DNA of 7,045 nucleotides from Helicobacteraceae bacterium (GCA_030613795.1 JAUWLG010000061.1:1-7045); one strand, 5' to 3'; counted from the stretch's first letter, positions 1 through 5,411 are shown. A program made the numbers and translations. Notes: generated by a model not told the origin, from the letters alone.

Positions 1-455
1 GACTCTAAAAAGATGATCTTTGTACTCTCGTCAATAGCATCTTCGATCTTCTCAAACTCATCTACATCAAAAAATTGTGTAGTGATGCCAAAACGGGTAA
101 GTGTTTCAGAGAAGTATGAGTAGGTACCGCCAAAAAGACCGCCGATACTGATAATGCTGTCACCACTTTTAAGCAGAGACATCGTTGCCAGTGTTGTTGC
201 CGCCATTCCAGAACTGGTCGCAACTGCACCGACACCGCCATCCATCTCAGCTAAAATACCTTCAAGCTTAGCCGTCGTCGGGTTACCCATACGTGAGTAA
301 AGCGGCTTTTTGACACTCCCGTCAAAAATACCTTCTGCTGTTTCTGGACTTCCGTAACCAAAGGCAGCAGATTGTGTGATAGCGGGACTGACAGCGCCCT
401 CTTTAGAACCTATGTTTTGGACAAAATAGGTAGAAAATTCTTCAAAATTATTCAT
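1..455 (-). CDS. PLP-dependent Cys/Met metabolism enzyme (transsulfuration family), N-terminal part
   Basis: Reading the minus strand from ATG at 455-453 gives 151 residues with no stop, running off the left edge of the window; the last codon is followed by TC, the start of a Ser codon. The sequence shows the fold-type I Cys/Met-metabolism signature: YSRMGNPT at residues 53-60, the SSGMAA phosphate-binding segment at 81-86, and LFGGTY at 107-112, whose Tyr normally stacks on the PLP ring. The catalytic Lys would lie beyond the edge. Family members are cytosolic and about 380-430 residues long: O-acetyl/O-succinylhomoserine sulfhydrylase, cystathionine gamma-synthase or methionine gamma-lyase. 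The visible third cannot separate these, so no symbol is given. A role in homocysteine/methionine synthesis is the likeliest inference. An AAGG Shine-Dalgarno lies 8 nt before the ATG, inside a palindrome. The gene has its own promoter and a long structured leader and is divergent from bioD. Confidence 0.9.
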   Translation of the reverse strand, partial: MNNFEEFSTYFVQNIGSKEGAVSPAITQSAAFGYGSPETAEGIFDGSVKKPLYSRMGNPTTAKLEGILAEMDGGVGAVATSSGMAATTLATMSLLKSGDSIISIGGLFGGTYSYFSETLTRFGITTQFFDVDEFEKIEDAIDESTKIIFLE

Positions 456-463
456 AAATAAAA

Positions 464-475
464 CCTTGATCAAGG
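464..475 (-). promoter_or_regulatory. 12-bp perfect palindrome masking the Shine-Dalgarno of the PLP-enzyme gene
   Basis: CCTTGATCAAGG is perfectly self-complementary and ends 8 nt before the ATG at 455. In the minus-strand mRNA its 3' half contains AAGG, the only convincing Shine-Dalgarno, which can pair with CCTT across a GATC loop. It is followed by TTTTATTT, so the same element could act as a very short terminator-like hairpin, though a 4-bp stem is weak for that. Sequestration of the ribosome binding site is the more plausible reading. This is inference from sequence alone. Confidence 0.45.
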
Positions 476-479
476 ACCA

Positions 480-582
480 AACCTGGACTATACAATAGAG
501 ATTGCCAAGATGGTGCAACTGCTTTATTTCAGAGCAAATGAGTTGTATCAGGTTGGTGATATTCTATTGCATAGTCCGGGTT
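480..582 (-). ncRNA. Long imperfect hairpin in the 5' leader of the PLP-enzyme gene (candidate cis-regulatory RNA)
   Basis: In the minus-strand transcript, 582-563 pairs with 499-480 over 20 positions, with one C/A mismatch (578/484) and one G.U pair (570/492). The interior continues the helix with CCAA/TTGG (556-553 with 508-505), GAT/ATC (549-547 with 511-509), CAAC/GTTG (545-542 with 519-516) and TGCT/AGCA (536-533 with 523-520), capped by a 9-nt loop. The start of the stem can alternatively form a small GGGT...ACCC hairpin (592-589 with 581-578), which uses the same bases. The element lies between a predicted start site near 606 and the SD at 464-475, in front of a sulfur amino-acid gene, which suggests a riboswitch or attenuator. 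I do not recognise any known SAM, SAH, TPP or cobalamin class core. A MITE-like repeat is an alternative. Confidence 0.55.
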
Positions 583-611
583 AAAGCTACCCTGCTGTAA
601 AATAGTGCGAA

Positions 612-639
612 ATTATAACTTAAACCAATAAAGATTCAA
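612..639 (-). promoter_or_regulatory. Sigma70 promoter for the PLP-enzyme gene
   Basis: On the minus strand there is a consensus -10 box TATAAT (617-612) and a -35-like TTGAAT (639-634) with a 16-nt spacer. Transcription would begin near 606-603, giving a leader of about 150 nt that contains the complete hairpin at 480-582. On the plus strand the same bases read TATAAC (614-619), a possible weak -10 box for bioD, so divergent promoters may overlap here. No -35 box for the plus direction is evident. Confidence 0.6.
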
Positions 640-641
640 AG

Positions 642-710
642 ATGCCACACTCATCACTCTTTACGATTTACCATTTACCATTTACAGCACCAGAGGTGCA
701 TCTTGGCTAA
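642..710 (+). CDS. Possible 22-codon upstream ORF overlapping the bioD start
   Basis: An ATG at 642 opens a 22-codon reading frame ending in TAA at 708-710, overlapping the TTG start of bioD (703) by 8 nt in another frame. Only a weak AAAG precedes the ATG. The 7-bp tandem repeat lies inside it, and the encoded peptide (MPHSSLFTIYHLPF...) has no recognisable feature. It could be a leader peptide whose translation reaches the bioD start and opens the SD hairpin at 687-699, or it could be chance. There is no direct evidence of translation. Confidence 0.15.
   Translation: MPHSSLFTIYHLPFTAPEVHLG
666..686 (+). repeat. 7-bp tandem repeat (ATTTACC, three copies)
   Basis: ATTTACC occurs at 666-672 and 673-679 and as ATTTACA at 680-686. 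A degenerate further unit, CTTTACG, precedes it at 659-665. The array sits directly upstream of the bioD ribosome binding site. It is not the inverted TTGTAAACC/GGTTTACAA arrangement of a BirA operator. Its role is unknown; it may be a short slippage tract. Confidence 0.6.
687..699 (+). promoter_or_regulatory. Small hairpin containing the bioD Shine-Dalgarno
   Basis: GCACC (687-691), loop AGA, GGTGC (695-699) can form a 5-bp GC-rich stem. The AGAGG Shine-Dalgarno (692-696), 6 nt before the TTG start, falls in the loop and 3' arm. Folding would limit ribosome access, which with the UUG start suggests deliberately low or regulated BioD translation. This is inference. Confidence 0.35.
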
Positions 711-1344
711 ACGTATCTTCATAACAGCAACAAATACAGATATAGGCAAGACTTATGTCACAAGCCATCTACTCAAGCACTATGCATCACTCGGTTTTAA
801 AGTTGGTGTCATTAAACCCATTGAGACTGGTGTCGTTGATGCGCCTATTGACGGCTCGCTTCTGCTCTCTCTTGTCCAATCACTGAACCCGTCAATGGCA
901 AAATTCGATGTCAATGACATTGTCCCCATCCAGTTTCAGCTTCCTGCAGCACCCTACTGCGCCAATGATGCCAAGCCGATTGATCTTTCTATTGTTAATG
1001 AGGCCATTAAAAAGATAGAACCATTATGCGACATCTTGATCATCGAAGGCGCAGGCGGTCTCTATGTTCCTATAGACAAAAACACAATGATCATTGATCT
1101 GATAAAACGTTTTGATGCAAAAGCCTTATTAGTGTCCCATTGCAGACTGGGATGCATCAATGACACCATTCTCTCTATTAAAGCACTCCAAGAGAGAGAC
1201 TTAAACTTTATCTGGACACTTAATTGTCATGTAGATGATCAAAGTTTCCATCAGGTCTCAGAACCCTACTTTAGAGACAGTTTTCCGGACTTTACCATCT
1301 TTAAAGATGACATTGCCAACATAGCCAAAACACTTTTGCTATAA
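703..1344 (+). CDS. bioD: Dethiobiotin synthetase (BioD)
   Basis: This is the ATP-dependent enzyme that closes the ureido ring of 7,8-diaminopelargonate with CO2 to give dethiobiotin, the penultimate step of biotin synthesis, in the cytosol. The 213 residues match the family length of about 220. The P-loop is ATNTDIGKT at residues 9-17 (K16, T17), followed by KPIETG at 37-42 with substrate-contacting K38, EGAGGLYVP at 115-123 with E115 in the metal/ATP site, and LGCIND at 149-154. The first P-loop Gly is Ala, and ATNT replaces the enterobacterial GTDT; from memory Helicobacter BioD has the same form, so this is lineage-typical rather than a defect. The start is TTG at 703, chosen for AGAGG 6 nt upstream and because the protein starts just before the first beta strand. 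No other biotin gene is visible nearby. pyrB follows after 69 nt. Confidence 0.93.
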   Translation: MAKRIFITATNTDIGKTYVTSHLLKHYASLGFKVGVIKPIETGVVDAPIDGSLLLSLVQSLNPSMAKFDVNDIVPIQFQLPAAPYCANDAKPIDLSIVNEAIKKIEPLCDILIIEGAGGLYVPIDKNTMIIDLIKRFDAKALLVSHCRLGCINDTILSIKALQERDLNFIWTLNCHVDDQSFHQVSEPYFRDSFPDFTIFKDDIANIAKTLLL

Positions 1345-1345
1345 T
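1337..1345 (+). promoter_or_regulatory. Extended -10 promoter for pyrB-pabB inside the end of bioD
   Basis: TGCTATAAT combines an extended TGn with a consensus TATAAT (1340-1345) that overlaps the bioD stop codon. Campylobacterota sigma70 promoters typically rely on the -10 region without a conserved -35 box. TTGCCA at 1313-1318 is -35-like but is 21 nt away, too far. A start near 1352 would place the 14-bp stem-loop at 1356-1398 at the very 5' end of the transcript. Confidence 0.5.
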
Positions 1346-1355
1346 CACAGTACTG

Positions 1356-1398
1356 ATTGAAACCTCTGAACAAACATCAAGCTCTCAGAGGTTTCAAT
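1356..1398 (+). promoter_or_regulatory. 14-bp perfect stem-loop in the pyrB leader
   Basis: ATTGAAACCTCTGA (1356-1369) is the exact reverse complement of TCAGAGGTTTCAAT (1385-1398), with a 15-nt loop. It lies between the bioD stop and the pyrB Shine-Dalgarno, which starts 5 nt after the stem. No U-run follows on either strand, so it is not an ordinary intrinsic terminator. It could stabilise the 5' end of a pyrB transcript starting near 1352, protect a processed bioD 3' end, or modulate pyrB translation. Confidence 0.7.
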
Positions 1399-1413
1399 AT
1401 TAAAGGAGAGAGG

Positions 1414-2289
1414 ATGCACCACCTTATACGAACGGATGACTTTAGCACAGATGAGATCGAAGAGCTTCTACGCGATGCAGAGACATTTTCAAAAGGTGGT
1501 TTTGACCGTATCTTACAAGATAAGATCATTATCACCCTCTTCTTCGAGAGTTCCACCCGTACTAAAAGTTCATTTGAGATCGCAGCAAAACGTCTAGGCG
1601 CAGAGATCGTACACCTCGATGTTGCCAAAAGCTCTACCAAAAAAGGTGAGACCCTTGTTGATACGGCGACCAATCTTGATGCCATGGGCCCTCATGCCAT
1701 CATCGTTCGCCACTCCGATGCCGGGGTGCCTAAGATCCTCTCAAAACACACCCACGCCTCGATCATCAATGCAGGTGATGGCGCACACGCACACCCAACC
1801 CAGGCCCTGCTCGATCTTTTTACCCTCAAACAGCATTTTGGCGAACTAAAGGGTAAACGTATCGCAATTGTCGGCGATATTAAAAACTCACGTGTTGCCA
1901 ACTCTAACATCGAACTTCTGACACGTTTTGGTCTTAAAGTCACTCTTGTCGCACCACCTCAATTTATGCCGGCAACCGACCTGCCAAACACCTACCACCT
2001 TGAAGATATCATCGACAATGTAGATATCATTATGAGTCTGCGTACCCAAACAGAGCGTCATTCGCAGCAGTCGTACGCTTCACTCAAAGATTATGCAAGT
2101 GACTTTTGCATCACTAAAGAGTTGGTTGGTGACAGAGACCTTGTTATCTTACACCCGGGGCCGGTACATCGTAATATAGACATCGATGATGCTCTTTTAG
2201 CCGATGATCGTTGTAAAGTACTGCAACAGGTCTCTAACGGGGTCTCAATACGTATGGCCGTACTTAAAAAACTAATTAATGATCAATAG
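1414..2289 (+). CDS. pyrB: Aspartate carbamoyltransferase catalytic subunit (PyrB)
   Basis: PyrB transfers the carbamoyl group from carbamoyl phosphate to L-aspartate, the first committed step of pyrimidine synthesis, in the cytosol. From ATG 1414 it has 291 residues, close to the usual ~300. Visible motifs are [13 protein letters not shown] (43-55, with the STRT carbamoyl-phosphate loop), the 80s loop SSTKKGET (73-80), HPTQALLDL (127-135), [10 protein letters not shown] (155-164), SLRTQTER (208-215) and HPGPVHR (247-253). All key residues are present. I prefer ATG 1414 to the longer frame from TTG 1357: a strong AGGAG (1404-1408) lies 5 nt upstream, the first 19 residues of the longer form are encoded by the leader stem-loop, and family proteins begin near the [10 protein letters not shown] segment. 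No pyrI regulatory subunit is adjacent. The 3' end overlaps pabB by 11 bp, implying translational coupling. Confidence 0.96.
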   Translation: MHHLIRTDDFSTDEIEELLRDAETFSKGGFDRILQDKIIITLFFESSTRTKSSFEIAAKRLGAEIVHLDVAKSSTKKGETLVDTATNLDAMGPHAIIVRHSDAGVPKILSKHTHASIINAGDGAHAHPTQALLDLFTLKQHFGELKGKRIAIVGDIKNSRVANSNIELLTRFGLKVTLVAPPQFMPATDLPNTYHLEDIIDNVDIIMSLRTQTERHSQQSYASLKDYASDFCITKELVGDRDLVILHPGPVHRNIDIDDALLADDRCKVLQQVSNGVSIRMAVLKKLINDQ

Positions 2290-3208
2290 AATATCTAACC
2301 TTGCTTCCCAAGGCACCCCCTTTCTACTTATCAGTGATTTTAAGGCAGAAAGACTCCTTGTCTATACCCAAGATGAGTTAGCAAAAGAAGATATTGAATT
2401 CAGTTTTATTCCAACTACCATCTTAGAACCTGCACCACTTACAAAACAGCCCATTGATTACCAAACTTACAAACTCGGTTTCGACAAAATCATTGAACAT
2501 ATCAAAGCCGGCGAGACCTACCTGCTAAACTACACCTGCTCAACACCTATTAAGACCACACTCTCCCTTAAAGAGATCTATCAAAAAGCCCATGCAAAAT
2601 TTAAACTGCGTTTCAAAGATGAGTTTGTCTGTTTCTCACCGGAACGTTTTATCAAAATAGAAAACAATACTATCTCTACATACCCCATGAAAGGGACCAT
2701 CGACGCCGCAGTTCCTAATGCTGTAGAGAGTATATTAAGCAATGAAAAAGAGATGGCTGAACACATTATGGTGGTTGACCTGTTACGTAATGACTTGGGC
2801 ATTGTCGCACGCGACATTAAGGTTGAAAAATTTCGTTACATCGATCATCTGAAAACAGGTGATAAAGAGCTGTTACAGGTCTCTTCCATGATCACAGGAC
2901 AGTTGCCCTCTTCTTGGCGAGAGAGTTTTGGCGATATCATAAGTGCCCTTCTTCCTGCCGGGAGTATCAGCGGTACGCCGAAAAAGAGTACGGTGAAGAT
3001 CATTGAAGAGATAGAGGAGCATGAGAGAGATTTTTTTACCGGTGTCTTCGGTTACTTCGACGGCCAGAACTTTGATAGTGCCGTGATGATACGTTTTATA
3101 GAAAAACAGAATAGTCAGCTTATCTATAAAAGCGGTGGCGGTATTACACTTGAAAGTAAAGCAGAAGATGAATACCAAGAGATGATCGATAAGATCTACA
3201 TTCCATAA
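2279..3208 (+). CDS. pabB: Aminodeoxychorismate synthase component I, single chorismate-binding domain (PabB)
   Basis: PabB aminates chorismate to 4-amino-4-deoxychorismate, the p-aminobenzoate/folate precursor, using ammonia from a PabA glutaminase. The 309 residues carry the chorismate-binding domain: YPMKGT at 135-140 with K138, the lysine that marks PabB-type enzymes (anthranilate synthases have Ala here), [10 protein letters not shown] (165-174), [12 protein letters not shown] (224-235), FFTGVFGYF (252-260) and GGGIT (286-290). It is much shorter than typical 450-470-residue PabB proteins because most of the N-terminal TrpE/PabB subdomain is missing. Short forms of this kind are known, so I do not call it broken. 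It begins at ATG 2279 inside the end of pyrB, with no clear SD, so initiation probably depends on ribosomes finishing pyrB. Neither pabA nor pabC lies next to it, so these partners must be elsewhere. Confidence 0.9.
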   Translation: MINRISNLASQGTPFLLISDFKAERLLVYTQDELAKEDIEFSFIPTTILEPAPLTKQPIDYQTYKLGFDKIIEHIKAGETYLLNYTCSTPIKTTLSLKEIYQKAHAKFKLRFKDEFVCFSPERFIKIENNTISTYPMKGTIDAAVPNAVESILSNEKEMAEHIMVVDLLRNDLGIVARDIKVEKFRYIDHLKTGDKELLQVSSMITGQLPSSWRESFGDIISALLPAGSISGTPKKSTVKIIEEIEEHERDFFTGVFGYFDGQNFDSAVMIRFIEKQNSQLIYKSGGGITLESKAEDEYQEMIDKIYIP

Positions 3209-3275
3209 ACCCTTCTGAAAACTTAATTTAACATTTCTTGTAGTAAAATTAATTTTTCTAATAGGATGAAATTTG
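3209..3275 (+). promoter_or_regulatory. Intergenic region with a weak promoter candidate for the histidine kinase
   Basis: This short AT-rich gap follows pabB. TAAAAT at 3244-3249 is a plausible -10 box, and T-rich sequence lies upstream as in Campylobacterota promoters; TTAACA at 3228-3233 resembles a -35 box but is only 10 nt away. An AGGA Shine-Dalgarno is at 3263-3266. No hairpin terminator for pabB is visible, so read-through into the kinase gene is possible. Confidence 0.25.
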
Positions 3276-4700
3276 GTGACACGACTCAAAAATAGATTTT
3301 TACAATGTCTTAACAGCAACATAGACTTTGATGATAAAGATTTTGACTATAAGCTTCGCCATAACATTATTAACCTGACGGTATTTCTTGCTATATTTGG
3401 TCTGTTGTTTGGTACAACCAACAACCTGCTAAAGGCAGACTATACCGGCGTTGTTGTCAATATATCTGCCGTTTTCATCTTGGCTATAACCATATCTTTT
3501 TTACGTATCAAAGAAGATAAATTCGAACTTATAATGACGATATTGACACTAGAGTTCATCATACTCTTTAACCTGCTGCTTGTAGTCTCGGAACCGGCTG
3601 CTCTTAAACATATTTGGCTGATCACTTTTCCGGCAATGATCTTTTTTTACAAAGGGACAAAGACCTGGCTGGCCTGGATCGTCCTGTTCATCATCTCACT
3701 CTTTCTTACAAAACTTCAGCCGTTTCATCCTATTAACTATACTGTTGGTGAGATCGTCTATATCTCTATTGTTATTATCACAATGACAGTGATCATCTAC
3801 TTTTACAAAAGTCGTATCGATATCGGCAACCAGACTATCATAAAACAAAAAGAGCTACTAGAAGCCTTCACTAAAGAGCTAGAGTCTAAAGTTGAGGAGA
3901 AGACTAAAGAACTTCAACAACTTAACCTTAGCCTCGAACAGAAGGTTGAAGAGAAGGCAAAAGAGCTTGTCAAAAAAGATGCCATGATCTTGGCTCAGTC
4001 TCGACAGGCTGCCATGGGAGAGATGATCAGTATGATCGCTCACCAATGGCGTCAACCACTCTCCACTATCACCCTGCAGATCTCTAACCTAAAGATCAAC
4101 TCTCTACTGGGAAAACAGTCTGTTGAAGAGACTAATGACGCCCTGGAGCATATCTCAAATACCATCATCTATCTCTCTGAGACCATTGATGATTTTCAAA
4201 GCTTTTTTAAACCGAACAAACAACAGGAGACGAGAAGTATCTGTGAACTGGTAGAACGCGGAACCAATTTTGCAAAACCACGTCTGCAAGTCGCTAATAT
4301 CGAACTTCTCTACTCATGTGACGAACAGATCTACGTACTGACCTACCCTAACGAGTTCGCCCAAGTCATCATCAATATCATCAATAATGCTATCGATGCA
4401 CTTTTGGAGCGTACTGTAGAGAAGCCAACTATAAAAGTGAGTATTGCTCATAATAAGCATATGATTGAGATCAGTATTCGCGACAATGCCGGCGGTATTG
4501 ACAAAAAGATCACAAACAGGATCTTTGAGCCCTACTTTAGCACCAAGGGCAAGAACGGCACAGGTCTAGGACTATACATGAGTAAAATGATCGTCGAGAA
4601 AGAGTTAGGCGGTATATTGAAGGTCAAAAACAACAGTGAAGGCGCTGAGTTTACTGTTAAGATCCCTCATACCGACTTCACTGCAAGTATGTTAAGCTAA
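3276..4700 (+). CDS. Membrane sensor histidine kinase
   Basis: A two-component sensor kinase anchored in the inner membrane, with unknown signal and partner. Residues are numbered from GTG 3276 (474 aa). Six hydrophobic segments are visible at about 32-50, 56-75, 83-103, 112-126, 130-146 and 158-177, with only short loops, so sensing is probably within the membrane and there is no periplasmic domain. A Lys/Glu-rich coiled coil spans about 186-236 and contains KVEEKxKEL twice, 18 residues apart. The H-box is MGEMISMIAHQWRQPL with phospho-acceptor H256. The ATPase domain has an N-box (N367, N371), the G1 motif DNAGGI (403-408), the F-box IFEPYFSTK (416-424) and the G2 motif GTGLGL (428-433), so it looks catalytically intact. 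AHQWRQPL kinases are abundant in Campylobacterota. TTG 3273 is an alternative start; GTG has the better distance (9 nt) from AGGA. No response regulator is adjacent. Its 3' end overlaps the convergent HIT gene by 9 bp. Confidence 0.92.
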   Translation: MTRLKNRFLQCLNSNIDFDDKDFDYKLRHNIINLTVFLAIFGLLFGTTNNLLKADYTGVVVNISAVFILAITISFLRIKEDKFELIMTILTLEFIILFNLLLVVSEPAALKHIWLITFPAMIFFYKGTKTWLAWIVLFIISLFLTKLQPFHPINYTVGEIVYISIVIITMTVIIYFYKSRIDIGNQTIIKQKELLEAFTKELESKVEEKTKELQQLNLSLEQKVEEKAKELVKKDAMILAQSRQAAMGEMISMIAHQWRQPLSTITLQISNLKINSLLGKQSVEETNDALEHISNTIIYLSETIDDFQSFFKPNKQQETRSICELVERGTNFAKPRLQVANIELLYSCDEQIYVLTYPNEFAQVIINIINNAIDALLERTVEKPTIKVSIAHNKHMIEISIRDNAGGIDKKITNRIFEPYFSTKGKNGTGLGLYMSKMIVEKELGGILKVKNNSEGAEFTVKIPHTDFTASMLS

Positions 4701-5060
4701 AAGTTCCTCCAGCTTCCCATTCACATTTTTACAAAACAGTGCAAAAGACGGCAGTGCTAAAGAGGCTTCCCGCTGCGCAGTTCCCCACATCGGCTCAGGA
4801 AAAAAGCTGTCTTCTTTAAAACGTGCCATGATGTGCCAGTGTACTAGTGGGACGTAGTTTCCAAATGATGCGATATTGATTTTAGCAGGTTGATAGTAGG
4901 AGAGCATCTCTTTTTCGATGATGTCAAGAGCTTCAAAAATTGCAGATTTTTCCTCATGAGTACACTCACTGAACTCTCTGCGTTCAACTTGTGTAAAGAT
5001 CTTTAACCAAGGGATTTCACTCTCTTCGATCTCCACACGGATCAGTTCATTTTTAAACAT
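4692..5060 (-). CDS. HIT-family protein (putative nucleotide hydrolase/transferase)
   Basis: A 122-residue cytosolic protein of the histidine-triad superfamily, whose members act on nucleoside phosphate derivatives such as dinucleoside polyphosphates; its substrate is not predictable. The active-site stretch is YVPLVHWHIMARF at residues 69-81 with H74 and H76. The first triad position, often His or Gln in related proteins, is Leu72 here. PMWG (90-93) follows, as in the short proteobacterial HIT-like group. IPWLKIF near 16-22 matches the N-terminal strand of that group. A frame open further upstream could start at 5132 or 5078, but these fall inside the preceding gene and would add a basic non-family extension. 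ATG 5060 lies 1 nt after the TAA of the upstream gene, so translation is probably coupled. The stop lies within the end of the convergent histidine kinase gene. Confidence 0.85.
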   Translation of the reverse strand: MFKNELIRVEIEESEIPWLKIFTQVERREFSECTHEEKSAIFEALDIIEKEMLSYYQPAKINIASFGNYVPLVHWHIMARFKEDSFFPEPMWGTAQREASLALPSFALFCKNVNGKLEELLA

Positions 5061-5061
5061 C

Positions 5062-5343
5062 TTAATGAACTTTATCATCTTTACGACGACGTTTGTGACG
5101 ACGTGTTTTTTCCCCTTGACGTCTCTCTGCACGTTGATGACGTCTTTCAGCTAGTTTACTTTCGTGTAGTAGCTGGTTTGCTTTTCGACGTCCTTTGTCA
5201 ACACGGCGGTCTTTCATACCTACACGTCGCTGCTCTTTTCGTCGGTCTTTTGAACCGCTATAAGGATTACGAAACTTCAGCCAAAGAAATATGATTACAA
5301 GTGCGCCAAATAGATATCCAAATGTCTGTTTATCGAGTTCCAC
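5062..5343 (-). CDS. Small membrane-anchored arginine-rich protein, function unknown
   Basis: A 93-residue protein starting at GTG 5343, with AAGG 7 nt upstream. A single hydrophobic segment at about 7-22 is followed by an extremely basic tail: residues 23-93 contain 19 Arg and 11 Lys. By the positive-inside rule the tail should face the cytoplasm. The tail is built from DRR/ERR units, and basic doublets recur every seven residues: 39-40, 46-47, 53-54, then 67-68, 74-75 and 81-82. On a helix this makes a continuous basic stripe, suited to binding nucleic acid, acidic phospholipid or an acidic protein. I do not recognise a family. The gene has a plausible promoter and SD and is followed after 1 nt by the HIT gene, which supports its being real. 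Function is unknown. Confidence 0.75.
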   Translation of the reverse strand: MELDKQTFGYLFGALVIIFLWLKFRNPYSGSKDRRKEQRRVGMKDRRVDKGRRKANQLLHESKLAERRHQRAERRQGEKTRRHKRRRKDDKVH

Positions 5344-5380
5344 AAAAAAACCTTATTACAATTATGTTTATTATGATTGT

Positions 5381-5389
5381 ATTTTAACA
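5381..5389 (-). promoter_or_regulatory. Extended -10 promoter for the Arg-rich protein/HIT pair
   Basis: On the minus strand TGTTAAAAT (5389-5381) gives a TGn plus TAAAAT -10 box, preceded by a T-rich stretch (TATATTTTTTC, 5400-5390) as is usual for Campylobacterota promoters. Transcription would start near 5374, about 30 nt before the GTG. TACAAT at 5381-5376 is an overlapping alternative -10 box. No -35 box is evident. Confidence 0.4.
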
Positions 5390-5411
5390 GAAAAAATATA
5401 AAAATGGCATC

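Noticed and set aside
480..582. Signal recognition particle (4.5S) RNA, suggested by a long hairpin of about 100 nt
   Set aside because: Neither strand has the conserved SRP helix 8 core (GGTCAGG, GGAA-type tetraloop, AGCAGCC).
480..582. Known SAM riboswitch or TPP riboswitch
   Set aside because: ACCTGAT and GGGTA resemble fragments of TPP elements, but their order and context do not fit. No SAM-I type GGCAACC/GAGGGA core is present.
480..582. MITE or transposon end with 20-bp inverted repeats
   Set aside because: There is no convincing target-site duplication at the flanks, and the element fits exactly between a promoter and an SD. It remains an alternative until genome copy number is known.
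659..699. BirA operator upstream of bioD
   Set aside because: The TTTACC units are direct repeats; the inverted half-sites of a BirA box are missing.
1356..1398. Intrinsic terminator after bioD
   Set aside because: The stem is perfect, but no T-run follows it on either strand.
1357..1413. 19-residue N-terminal extension of PyrB from TTG 1357
   Set aside because: No SD precedes it, it is encoded by a perfect stem-loop, and ATG 1414 has a strong SD and fits the family N-terminus.
3266..3295. Nine-codon ORF (ATG 3266) overlapping the kinase start
   Set aside because: It has no SD of its own and overlaps the kinase SD; it is probably chance.
2873..3322. 149-codon minus-strand frame opposite pabB and the kinase start
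   Set aside because: It is antisense to conserved pabB sequence, and the predicted protein shows no recognisable motif.
5061..5132. 24-residue N-terminal extension of the HIT protein from 5132
   Set aside because: It lies wholly within the upstream Arg-rich gene, lacks family similarity, and ATG 5060 directly follows that gene's stop.
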